Source: Candidatus Gastranaerophilales bacterium (lineage in GTDB: Bacteria; Cyanobacteriota; Vampirovibrionia; Gastranaerophilales; Gastranaerophilaceae). From it: 64,000 nucleotides of DNA. Made by a program: the position numbers and the translations under genes. The stretch's first letter is position 1, and each line of letters opens with the position of its first letter. Below are positions 36,220 to 44,556 of the stretch, piece by piece. The notes beneath the pieces are model-generated. The model was not told the DNA's origin. It did no database searches and was given only the letters and a program-made list of their open reading frames with translations. The stretch spans positions 1-64,000 of the forward strand of contig CALVEV010000018.1 in the NCBI GenBank assembly GCA_944326685.1. The letters run 5' to 3'.

Positions 36220-39195
36220 ATGACAGAAACAAAATCATTAGATATCGATTTATCATTCAAAAAAAATAATGTAGATGAACTATTTTTAAACCTAAGTGAA
36301 AATCCTGAAGGGTTTAAAAACAAGGATTTTAGATTTACTTTGAGTTTGATATATCAACTAATTGAAGATGAATTTGCGGGAATATTTTTAAGCCCAAATT
36401 CTCCTGTCAGAAATACAGATTTCTTTTTAATTAATGAAGGTGGCAAATTATCATTTTTTGTAACACCTACAAATAACTTTCAATTTTATCTAAAATCCAA
36501 AGGCTCAATGTTTAGATTTACGCCTAAAGAAGTAAATGGTGAAATCGGTTACGTTATGCCTTTGGATTTAGTTTTAGATTATTTTGGAGGTTTTGACGAA
36601 ATACTTGATTTCAGTGCGGTAACACCAACATTTGTATATTTTAATAAACTTACACAATTTGTTATGAAATTAGTTGAAAAACTTTATTTCATTCCAACAG
36701 TAAAAGTAAGAGGTAATTTCTTCAGAATTGTTTATGAACCAATTATTCAAACAAAACAAATTGCACGAATTATAAATGAATTAGAAGAAAATATCCCTGA
36801 AAACTTATTTATTAAAGGTGAAAAACCTAAAAACTTTGTAACAGATTTTGTACATGACTACTTAAATTACGTTGTATACAAATTCTTACATATAAAAAGC
36901 TATAGATTTAAAGATGTAAAATCAGGGAATTATTTACTTAAAGATTTAGAACAAAAGTCATTAATGAAAGGAAAAGATTTAGCAGAAAATTTTGCTCAGT
37001 GGTTTGATGAACTTTATTTAGGTAAATATGATGTAATTCCTTTCTTTAAGATTAATAAGATTGAAAATAGTGAAGATTTTGAATTAAAAATACATATTAG
37101 AAATAGAAAAAATAACGAAACAATCCTAATGGATGAGTTATATGTAAAAGATAAAATTTGGGATGCGAATTCTTCAGATATCGCTAAAATTATAGAAAAG
37201 CAATTAAATTTTGCATTACGCTATATGCCTGAATTAGAAACATTATTTGAAGATGAAGAAAAATTATCTCTGACATTAAATTTAGGAGAAGTTTATAAAA
37301 TTATTGCACAGACATCATATTACCTTCAAAAAGCACAAATTGAAGTAATATTACCAGAAGAATTAACAAATATAATTGTTCCACGAGCATCAATAAATGC
37401 AAAAGTAAAAGAAAAACGTTCTGATGATTTAATGGAAATATTTAATACCGTATCATCTTCATCAATATCATTAGATGATATCCTAGAATTTTCATATGAA
37501 GTGTCATTAGGAGATGAAAAAGTATCATTAGAAGAGTTTAATAAGCTTGTAGAAACTAATAGCGGATTAGTAAAATATAATGACAAGTACATTTTAATAG
37601 ATAAAGAAGAAGGCCGTAAACTTGCAGAACAAATATTAAATGCAAATCATAAGAAAATGACAAGATTACAACTTTTACACGCATCAATGTCAGGAAGAAT
37701 ACAAGATTACGACTTCAATTATGATCAAGCATACGCAAATGTAATTAAAGACTTTGCCAAAGCAGTTGATATAACTCCACCTACAGCTTTAAATGGAGAA
37801 TTAAGACAATACCAACAAACAGGTTTAAAATGGCTTTGGACAAACGTATCAAAAGGTTTTGGCTGTTGTATGGCAGACGATATGGGGCTTGGTAAAACAA
37901 TTCAAGTTATTAGTTTAATATTAAAACTAAAAGAAGAAAATAAGCTAAAACAACCAGTTCTTGTAATTTGTCCAACAACATTAATGGGTAATTGGATGAA
38001 AGAACTTCAAATGTTTGCACCTGAATTAAAAGTTGCAAAATATCATGGTTTAGACAGACAACTTGACCTTAAGAATGATGTAATATTAACAACATATGCA
38101 ATTATGCGTATAGATACAGAAGAGATGAAAAAACACACTTGGGGCATGATAGTTGTTGACGAAGCACAAAATATCAAAAACCCTGATACCGCTCAAACAA
38201 TGGCTATTAAAATACTAAAATCTGATATTAAAATAGCAATGACTGGTACTCCGGTTGAAAATAGATTAACAGAATTATGGAGTATTTTCGATTTTATTAA
38301 TACAGGTTATTTAGGGTCATTAAAAGAGTTCCAAAAAAGTTATGCAATACCTATTGAAAGATTTAAAGAAACATCTAGAGCATCAAAGCTTAGAATGTCA
38401 ATTTCACCTTTCGTTCTAAGACGTTTAAAAACAGATAAAACAGTTATTTCAGACTTACCTGATAAAGTTGTAATTAATGATTACTGTTATCTAACACCTG
38501 CACAAGCAATGTTATACGAAAAAACTCTTAATGAAATGATGGGTAAAATAGCAGGAGTATCAGGCGTAAATAGACGAGGTAATATCTTTAAGTTAATAAC
38601 ATCTTTAAAACAAATTTGTAATCACCCATATCAATTCTTAAAAGCTGGTGAAATGACAAAAGAAATGTCAGGAAAGATGGAAAAATGTATTGATTTAGTT
38701 CAGTCTATTTTAAACAACAATGAAAAAACACTTATATTTACACAATACAAAGAAATGGGTGATATCCTAACAAGAATTATTGCAGATGAGTGTAATGAAA
38801 ATCCTTTATTCTTCCATGGATCATTAACAATAGGTCAAAGAGAAAAATTAATTGAAGAGTTCCAAAACAACCAAGACTCTCATGTTATGGTTCTTTCATT
38901 AAAAGCCGGAGGAACAGGTTTAAACCTAACAAGTGCAACAAATGTTATTCATTACGATTTATGGTGGAACCCAGCTGTTGAAGAGCAAGCAACAGACAGA
39001 ACATATCGTATTGGACAAACAAATAATGTAATGGTTCACAGAATGATTACATTAGGAACATTTGAAGAAAAAATTGATGAAATGCTAAAAACTAAAAAAG
39101 AATTAGCGGACTTAGCTGTATACGAAGGTGAAAAAATTATTACAGAATTATCAGACGAAGAAATTTACGAAATATTCTCACTTTCAGCTATGTAA
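36220..39195 (+). CDS. SNF2/HepA-family helicase-like ATPase
   Basis: A 991-residue protein. About 530 N-terminal residues form a poorly conserved region of the type found before bacterial SNF2 cores. The two-lobed ATPase core has MADDMGLGKTIQV (Walker A, about 550), VVDEAQNIKN (Walker B with DEAQ), MTGTPVENRL, LKQICNHPYQ, and C-terminal motifs SLKAGGTGLNLT and ATDRTYRIGQ. Such enzymes move on double-stranded DNA or remodel RNA polymerase. AAGGAATAT precedes the ATG. It follows gpmI closely, though functional linkage is not evident. Confidence 0.93.
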   Translation: MTETKSLDIDLSFKKNNVDELFLNLSENPEGFKNKDFRFTLSLIYQLIEDEFAGIFLSPNSPVRNTDFFLINEGGKLSFFVTPTNNFQFYLKSKGSMFRFTPKEVNGEIGYVMPLDLVLDYFGGFDEILDFSAVTPTFVYFNKLTQFVMKLVEKLYFIPTVKVRGNFFRIVYEPIIQTKQIARIINELEENIPENLFIKGEKPKNFVTDFVHDYLNYVVYKFLHIKSYRFKDVKSGNYLLKDLEQKSLMKGKDLAENFAQWFDELYLGKYDVIPFFKINKIENSEDFELKIHIRNRKNNETILMDELYVKDKIWDANSSDIAKIIEKQLNFALRYMPELETLFEDEEKLSLTLNLGEVYKIIAQTSYYLQKAQIEVILPEELTNIIVPRASINAKVKEKRSDDLMEIFNTVSSSSISLDDILEFSYEVSLGDEKVSLEEFNKLVETNSGLVKYNDKYILIDKEEGRKLAEQILNANHKKMTRLQLLHASMSGRIQDYDFNYDQAYANVIKDFAKAVDITPPTALNGELRQYQQTGLKWLWTNVSKGFGCCMADDMGLGKTIQVISLILKLKEENKLKQPVLVICPTTLMGNWMKELQMFAPELKVAKYHGLDRQLDLKNDVILTTYAIMRIDTEEMKKHTWGMIVVDEAQNIKNPDTAQTMAIKILKSDIKIAMTGTPVENRLTELWSIFDFINTGYLGSLKEFQKSYAIPIERFKETSRASKLRMSISPFVLRRLKTDKTVISDLPDKVVINDYCYLTPAQAMLYEKTLNEMMGKIAGVSGVNRRGNIFKLITSLKQICNHPYQFLKAGEMTKEMSGKMEKCIDLVQSILNNNEKTLIFTQYKEMGDILTRIIADECNENPLFFHGSLTIGQREKLIEEFQNNQDSHVMVLSLKAGGTGLNLTSATNVIHYDLWWNPAVEEQATDRTYRIGQTNNVMVHRMITLGTFEEKIDEMLKTKKELADLAVYEGEKIITELSDEEIYEIFSLSAM

Positions 39196-39225
39196 AGATT
39201 TGTTAATTAATATAAAAATAAAAAA

Positions 39226-39250
39226 TGAACATTTTAAAATAAATTTCGTT
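39226..39250 (+). promoter_or_regulatory. ECF-type promoter TGAAC-N16-CGTT
   Basis: TGAAC (39226-39230), a 16-base spacer and CGTT (39247-39250), followed by ATATAA. This fits the GAAC/CGT pattern used by many ECF sigma factors and lies 24 bases before the anti-sigma gene, which suggests autoregulation of the module. Confidence 0.6.
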
Positions 39251-39273
39251 ATATAAACAGAAGAGGTAATCAA

Positions 39274-39612
39274 ATGGATAAAAAATGTGATAAATATGAA
39301 TCTCTGTTTATTTTTTCAGACGAAGCAACTTTGAATAAGCATATAGCTGAATGTGAAGATTGCAGAAAAGAACATGAAAAAATGCAACGAGTTTCAGATT
39401 TAATCCAAGAAGTAAAAGACGACTACAAACGTCCTAAATACAGAGCATTACAAGTTGCCTGCATACTATTTCTGTTTATAGTTTGTGGAGCAAGTATAGA
39501 AATGCTCGATTTAAGATACGGTATACTAGATACTGTTAAGTATGGAGCTCCACTAACAATGGAAGATTTAGGTTTTCCGACAGATAGTTACGGGCTCATA
39601 CAGGTAGACTAA
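39274..39612 (+). CDS. Membrane-anchored zinc-finger anti-sigma factor
   Basis: A 112-residue protein with a cytoplasmic zf-HC2-like motif (HIAECEDCRKE, H-x3-C-x2-C, about residues 28-38), a single membrane helix at about 66-82 (ACILFLFIVCGASIEML) and a short external tail. It stands directly before an ECF sigma gene (2-base gap), with the order anti-sigma then sigma. This layout resembles Cnr/Zra-like stress modules. GAAGAGG precedes the ATG. Confidence 0.82.
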   Translation: MDKKCDKYESLFIFSDEATLNKHIAECEDCRKEHEKMQRVSDLIQEVKDDYKRPKYRALQVACILFLFIVCGASIEMLDLRYGILDTVKYGAPLTMEDLGFPTDSYGLIQVD

Positions 39613-39614
39613 CG

Positions 39615-40112
39615 ATGAATTTAAAAAAAATAATAGAAAGTAATAAAGAACACGTAAAAAATATAATAAAACTAATAACAAAAGAACAAAATGAAGATTT
39701 AGAACAAGAAGTATTTATCAAGGTTTGGAAAAACTCTGATAAGTATAAAGAGTGTGGCAATTTCAAAAGCTGGATTTGCACAATCGCTAAAAACGTATCA
39801 AAAGATTATTTAAAATCAGCAAAAAGAAAGGTGGATTTAAATTCAACATCAGACGAAACAGTAATAAATAAGATTACCGATAAAAAAGAAGTTCCGGAAC
39901 AGGTAATCGTAAATGAGTTTAGAAGACGTCGAATAAAAAAAGCAATAAACAATTTAAAACCAAAATTTAAACAAATTATCATACTGTATGAAATAGAAGG
40001 GCTGTCCTATGAAAACATCTCAGATAAACTAAAAATCCCAATAGGGACTGTAAAATCGAGATTATATAATGCAAAAAAAATATTAGCAGATGAATTGATA
40101 GATTTACTTTAA
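39615..40112 (+). CDS. ECF-family RNA polymerase sigma factor
   Basis: A 165-residue sigma factor. Region 2 includes EDLEQEVFIKVWKNSDKY and FKSWICTIAKNVSKDYLK; region 4 includes YEIEGLSYENISDKLKIPIG and TVKSRLYNAKKIL. It has no region 3 and no C-terminal extension, as expected of ECF type. Located between its presumed anti-sigma factor and a Spy-like exported protein; all three are transcribed together from a promoter that itself looks ECF-dependent. Confidence 0.93.
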   Translation: MNLKKIIESNKEHVKNIIKLITKEQNEDLEQEVFIKVWKNSDKYKECGNFKSWICTIAKNVSKDYLKSAKRKVDLNSTSDETVINKITDKKEVPEQVIVNEFRRRRIKKAINNLKPKFKQIIILYEIEGLSYENISDKLKIPIGTVKSRLYNAKKILADELIDLL

Positions 40113-40129
40113 AAGAAAGGATAAAAATT

Positions 40130-40651
40130 ATGATGAAAAAAGGTTTAATAATCACAGGATTAATGATTTTAACAACAGCATCAATGGTAAGTGCAGCAGA
40201 ACCACCTCAAGGACCAGGTCCAGAAGGCTGCCCACCTCCTCCACCTTGCTGTCATAAACAAGCTCCTAAGAAAATTGATTTAGATAAAGCTTTAAAATTA
40301 ACTGATGAACAAAAAGTTAAAGCTCGTGAAATTAGAATGCAAGGTCAAAAAGAAATTCGACCATTATTTGAACAATTAAAATCTAAACAAGAACAAAAAA
40401 GAGCTTTGTTAGCAAGCCAAATTAATAAAAAAGAACAAATAGAAATGATTGATACTTTAAATGAAGAAATATCTTCTTTAAAACGTCAAATTCACGAAGT
40501 TCGAGTAAAAAATATGAAAGAATTTGAATCAATTCTTACTGATAAACAAAAGAAAACTCTTGATAAAATTAAAATGGAATCAAGAAAAAACTTCCACAAA
40601 CATCACAAACAAGGATGTAAACCAGGTCCTAGACCTTGTCCTTGTAAATAA
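40130..40651 (+). CDS. Spy/CpxP/ZraP-like periplasmic protein with Cys/His/Pro-rich ends
   Basis: A 173-residue protein with a signal peptide (MMKKGLIITGLMILTTASMVSAA). The centre is a charged helical region with two LTxxQ motifs (LTDEQ near 64, LTDKQ near 143), the mark of the Spy/CpxP family. After the signal peptide comes a Pro/Cys segment (GCPPPPPCCHK) and the C-terminus is KHHKQGCKPGPRPCPCK, both potential metal ligands. It may act as periplasmic sensor or metal buffer for the upstream sigma/anti-sigma pair. GAAAGG lies before the ATG. Confidence 0.8.
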   Translation: MMKKGLIITGLMILTTASMVSAAEPPQGPGPEGCPPPPPCCHKQAPKKIDLDKALKLTDEQKVKAREIRMQGQKEIRPLFEQLKSKQEQKRALLASQINKKEQIEMIDTLNEEISSLKRQIHEVRVKNMKEFESILTDKQKKTLDKIKMESRKNFHKHHKQGCKPGPRPCPCK

Positions 40652-40655
40652 GCTT

Positions 40656-40690
40656 AAAAGCCCTGATATTATTCAGGGCTTTTATTTTTT
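40656..40690 (+). terminator. Terminator after the ECF module
   Basis: Perfect 11-bp stem AAAAGCCCTGA/TCAGGGCTTTT with a 6-base loop, followed by TATTTTTT. The convergent RelA-like gene ends at 40699, and the A run before the stem lets it work for that strand too. Confidence 0.88.
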
Positions 40691-40698
40691 ATCTTAAT

Positions 40699-41733
40699 TT
40701 ATTTATTATCACATTCATATTTTTTAGCAGCTAAATTATTAAAATCTAATTCTTTTGGTAAGTAATCTGGAATAGGTAAAAATTCATTCTTATCATTAGG
40801 TACAAGCCCTAAACACTTATCCCTTTGATAAATATATGAATCTCTAGTATACTTATTAAACTCCTTACGTAGCAAGAAATCATCTTTATTAGCAAGTGGT
40901 TTCAACATTTTTTCAATAGGAGCATATTTCTTATCAAGAGATTTTCCTGATTTAACCTTATAACACATATCCTCTATTCTTTTAAGTTGTAAAACCCCAT
41001 TACCAATTATCTGGATTTCACCAATAAATCCATTTGGTAATTGTGTTAATAAGTGAATTGCCATATATCCTGTTGGAAGATCTTCATCTCTTTTAGGAAT
41101 ACTTGTTTCTTTTTTATCACATTCATATTTTAATTTTCTAAGAGCAGCTGCTGATCCATAATCATAATTTCTAACAATATTACCGTGAACATCGATTTCC
41201 GGATCAGGACGATAGTTTTCAATTTCTAATATTCTTAATTTATTAGATGCTTCAGCCTCTGTTAATCTTTGCAATACTTTATCGACAGAAGCGTTATCTG
41301 TTTTACCAAGAACGATTCGACCTCCAACAATATCAGTCATTTTAGCCTTAACTTCTTTTTCAGTAAGAAGTTTTCTTGTTGCTGATTTTTCTTTTATAGA
41401 TTTAGGTGTTTTAACACGAACAGCAATACTATCAATTGGTCGAGATTTAGAAGGCTTTGAATCCTCAAGCTTAATTAAATCTCCTAATATCTGATTGAGT
41501 TGAAATTGCAAATATTTTGCAGATTCTGCAGCTTCAGCATTTATTTTTTTAGCAGTTGCAAGGTTAATACCAAATCTTGGATCTCCCTTTTCTTTGTCAG
41601 TTTGCCCAAAAGATACTGTATCATAAGCTAAAGGTGCTAAATTTGGATATTTATTTACTCTAGGAGCATTTTGATTATTACTAAACGGCTTAATTTGATT
41701 AAATTTTGGGATAAAAGTATTGAATGTTAACAT
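40699..41733 (-). CDS. RelA/SpoT-like nucleotidyltransferase domain protein
   Basis: A 344-residue protein in which residues about 95-260 resemble the (p)ppGpp synthetase domain: RVKTPKSIKEK (106-116), Asp134 in MTDIVGGRIVL, TGYMAIHLL (221-229) and Glu239 in GEIQIIG, in the family's order. No HD hydrolase, TGS or ACT domain, so it resembles a small alarmone synthetase or the toxin branch of that family. The N-terminal 60 residues are Asn/Pro-rich and contain YDTVSFGQ, similar to tags on other proteins here. The start codon lies inside an inverted repeat, with AGGAGG in the loop. Domain call is by motif only. Confidence 0.7.
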   Translation of the reverse strand: MLTFNTFIPKFNQIKPFSNNQNAPRVNKYPNLAPLAYDTVSFGQTDKEKGDPRFGINLATAKKINAEAAESAKYLQFQLNQILGDLIKLEDSKPSKSRPIDSIAVRVKTPKSIKEKSATRKLLTEKEVKAKMTDIVGGRIVLGKTDNASVDKVLQRLTEAEASNKLRILEIENYRPDPEIDVHGNIVRNYDYGSAAALRKLKYECDKKETSIPKRDEDLPTGYMAIHLLTQLPNGFIGEIQIIGNGVLQLKRIEDMCYKVKSGKSLDKKYAPIEKMLKPLANKDDFLLRKEFNKYTRDSYIYQRDKCLGLVPNDKNEFLPIPDYLPKELDFNNLAAKKYECDNK

Positions 41734-41760
41734 TACTACCTCCTAGAACAGTAATGTTAA
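41727..41760 (-). promoter_or_regulatory. Perfect inverted repeat around the start of the RelA-like gene
   Basis: TTAACATTACT (41727-41737) and AGTAATGTTAA (41750-41760) are exact inverted repeats 12 bases apart. On the mRNA the loop holds AGGAGG and the 3' arm contains the ATG at 41733. It could be a translation-control hairpin or an operator. Confidence 0.65.
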
Positions 41761-41806
41761 AACAACTAAAGAAAAATTTTTGCGTGAATTATAAATATTT
41801 TTTACA

Positions 41807-42607
41807 TTATTTAAAAATCATAAATGACTTTAATTTTCGCCCAGTATCATCACCTTTGATACCAGTAGAAACAACATGGATTTTTTTCTTATAGTCAAAT
41901 GATGTAGAACTTCCACCATCAAAAGCCATTGCCTTATCTAATCTATAAGTCATACATAAATCTCTTGCCTCATGGATGGTCATAGGATTTTTATCTGTAA
42001 TTATAAAAATATGAATATCATTATCCTTTAAACCAATTATTGTTCTTGCTGTTTTATGCAATACAGAAGCTGTTTCTCTTATAACATCACCAATTGAATT
42101 TTTAACAACAAAAAACTCTTTTTCTAAATCAATTTCTGGAATTAATAACGGACCTCCTTGAGCCGAAGTAATTAATTCTCCTTCATAAGGAACATTGTGA
42201 GATACAATATCATAAATGTACTTATTTCCAACCTTCATAACTCTAAATTCAGGACGATTTGCAATACTATCCCAATGCATCATTATGTAAGGATTATTAA
42301 TTAAATTTTCATTTAATAAAGGTGACTCCGTTTCTTTTCCATCAGTGTATACATAAGAAATTGTTTTTCCATTATTTGGGTCGAAAAAACCTGTATTTAT
42401 TGTAAAAGTTGCATTAGTTAATTTATGCGCCTCTTTATTTGTCATTAAAGAATCAGCTAATACAAAATTAATATGATTATGTGTTGCGTTATAAGGAATT
42501 ACAATATGATAGATATCGTTTTGAAAGGTTAATTCAAAAGGCTCATCAGCATAAGCCAATACTGGAATTAAACAAAAAATAATCAATAATAATATCTTTT
42601 TAAACAT
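41807..42607 (-). CDS. Exported phosphodiester glycosidase-like protein
   Basis: A 266-residue protein with a signal peptide (MFKKILLLIIFCLIPVLAYA). It is a short NAGPA-family member: FTINTGFFDPNNG, AQGGPLLIPE, RTIIGLKDND and the closing AMAFDGGSSTSFDY. The usual NxDGGGS reads AFDGGSS here. It follows the LptF/G permease with 2 bases between stop and ATG, so it is probably co-translated with LPS-export genes and may act in the periplasm on envelope glycans. That role is inferred. Confidence 0.8.
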   Translation of the reverse strand: MFKKILLLIIFCLIPVLAYADEPFELTFQNDIYHIVIPYNATHNHINFVLADSLMTNKEAHKLTNATFTINTGFFDPNNGKTISYVYTDGKETESPLLNENLINNPYIMMHWDSIANRPEFRVMKVGNKYIYDIVSHNVPYEGELITSAQGGPLLIPEIDLEKEFFVVKNSIGDVIRETASVLHKTARTIIGLKDNDIHIFIITDKNPMTIHEARDLCMTYRLDKAMAFDGGSSTSFDYKKKIHVVSTGIKGDDTGRKLKSFMIFK

Positions 42608-42609
42608 AA

Positions 42610-43713
42610 CTATATATCCTTAGATTTATAAAATGCAATACAAGCAGCTAAAAATGCCACAGGAGGAAACGCAGCAGCAATTAATGGTGGTAATACACCT
42701 TTTTCTGCAAGCAAATCAAAGAATGGTAATGTGATGTAATAAATAAATATTGCACCAATTGCAATAGTAAAACCAATAAGTCTTTGTTCTCTTGGTTTAC
42801 TAAATCCTAGTAAGCATCCCATAACTGCTAATAATATACAAACAAATGGGTGGAAAAATCTTTGATAATATTTATTCAACATTAACCTATAAGGTTCTTC
42901 CATTTTTTGTTCTTTAAGTAAGCCAATATAGTGTTTTAAATCTTTATTAGTAATTTCCCTATCTTTTTTATTTGAATTAGCCATAAGAATACCAATATCA
43001 TCAGCAATTTTTCCATGCATAATTTCCATTGAATCTTTTTGACCAATTGATTGGAAAATACCTTCTTGAGTAATATTATAAACTAGAATATTGTGTAATA
43101 CCCACTTATCCTTAAATCGATTTCCATATTCAGCAACATATATTTGAGAAATGCCATGAACATCATCATATATTTTTTTAGAAAAATCTAAAACAATAAC
43201 ATCATTCATTATGTAATTATCATATCTTGAAACAATAACAGACATAACGGGACGACTTTTTTCATCTTTTTTCGTATATATATATTGAGAAACAGGATTT
43301 CTACACTGCATATTCATTAACTTTTGCTGAGATATCGGGATTAATTTATCATACGTCAAAAAACATAACCAAGTTACAATTAAACTTAGAACAACAACAG
43401 GAGCAATAATTCTTTGAAATGGTAACCCAACGGCTCTAAAAATTGTTAACTCAGAATCCTTACTAAGTTTATCAAAAGTAAACAAAGAACCTAATAATAA
43501 ACCAACAGGAAAAGCTTTACCAAGAATTAATGGTAACTGATATGTAAGAAAAGCTGCGCCCATTTTTAAAGTATATTCACCTGCTAGAATTTTTTTAATT
43601 GTATTAAGCAACATTTCAGGCGCAATCCAAACAACAGTAAACAAAAGTATCGCAACAAATGTTGTCATTGCAACTTGTTTGAATATATACTTGTCGTAAA
43701 TAGTGATTTTCAT
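42610..43713 (-). CDS. LptF/LptG-family LPS export permease
   Basis: A 367-residue membrane protein of the LptF/G family, which with LptB extracts lipopolysaccharide from the inner membrane. Three helices near the N-terminus (for example about 15-30 and 62-80, GKAFPVGLLLGSLFTFDKLS with the coupling-helix segment SELTIFRAVG), a periplasmic beta domain at about 130-265, and three C-terminal helices. The ATG overlaps the lptB stop by one base. Only one permease is present, so either a partner gene is elsewhere or a homodimer is used. Confidence 0.88.
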   Translation of the reverse strand: MKITIYDKYIFKQVAMTTFVAILLFTVVWIAPEMLLNTIKKILAGEYTLKMGAAFLTYQLPLILGKAFPVGLLLGSLFTFDKLSKDSELTIFRAVGLPFQRIIAPVVVLSLIVTWLCFLTYDKLIPISQQKLMNMQCRNPVSQYIYTKKDEKSRPVMSVIVSRYDNYIMNDVIVLDFSKKIYDDVHGISQIYVAEYGNRFKDKWVLHNILVYNITQEGIFQSIGQKDSMEIMHGKIADDIGILMANSNKKDREITNKDLKHYIGLLKEQKMEEPYRLMLNKYYQRFFHPFVCILLAVMGCLLGFSKPREQRLIGFTIAIGAIFIYYITLPFFDLLAEKGVLPPLIAAAFPPVAFLAACIAFYKSKDI

Positions 43714-44438
43714 TATAGTTGAAAATCCTTTCCTAAATAAAATTCTTTTGCAACTGGGTCATTAGCAACATCAACACTACGCCCTTGTATTTTAATTTTT
43801 CCATCAAATATAACGTACGCTCTATCAGTAATTGATAAAGTTGCCTTAGGATTGTGGTCAGTAATTAATACACCCAACCCTTTATCTTCAGAGATTTTTC
43901 TAATATTATCTTTAATTTCCCCAATAGCAATAGGGTCAATCCCTGCAAATGGTTCATCTAATAGCATAAAATCAGGGCTTGCAGCTAAAGCTCTTGCAAT
44001 TTCAACCCTTCTTCTTTCTCCTCCAGATAGAGCTATTGACGGTGCTTTTCTTAGTTTTTTAACCCCGAATTCAACCAATAATTCTTCTAACTTTTTACGC
44101 TTTTCATCAACAGTTAGCTTATCATTCATTTCTAAAACTAACTTAATATTATCTTCAACATTTAGTTTTCTAAAAATTGAGGTTTCTTGAGGAAGATATC
44201 CAATCCCAGCCTTTGCTCTTAAATTCATTGGCCAAGTTGTAATATCTTCATCATCTAAAAATATATGCCCACTATAAGGCTTAACAAGCCCTACAACCAT
44301 ATAAAATGTTGTAGTTTTACCAGCACCATTTGGTCCTAATAAACAAACAACTTCACCTTTATTCATATCAAAAGAAATGTCATTTACAACACTTCTATCT
44401 CCATATACTTTTACTAAATTTCTAGCTTCAATTCTCAT
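43713..44438 (-). CDS. lptB: LPS export ABC transporter ATP-binding protein
   Basis: A 241-residue ABC ATPase. Walker A GPNGAGKTTTFYMVVGL, Q loop in GYLPQETSIFRKLNVEDN (typical of LptB), signature LSGGERRRVEIARAL, Walker B FMLLDEPFAGID and the switch His in LITDHN. It powers LPS extraction with the downstream permease. AGAGGTTGG precedes the ATG. Divergent from malQ. Its presence indicates a diderm envelope with LPS. Confidence 0.94.
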   Translation of the reverse strand: MRIEARNLVKVYGDRSVVNDISFDMNKGEVVCLLGPNGAGKTTTFYMVVGLVKPYSGHIFLDDEDITTWPMNLRAKAGIGYLPQETSIFRKLNVEDNIKLVLEMNDKLTVDEKRKKLEELLVEFGVKKLRKAPSIALSGGERRRVEIARALAASPDFMLLDEPFAGIDPIAIGEIKDNIRKISEDKGLGVLITDHNPKATLSITDRAYVIFDGKIKIQGRSVDVANDPVAKEFYLGKDFQL

Positions 44439-44556
44439 AATCCAACCTCTTATAAAATACTATCACAAAACTAAGAAATATATAACTATTGAAAAATTTT
44501 TATATATTTGATAAGTTAAATAGAGTATTCGTTTTATTAAAAGAAGGAGTTAAAAT

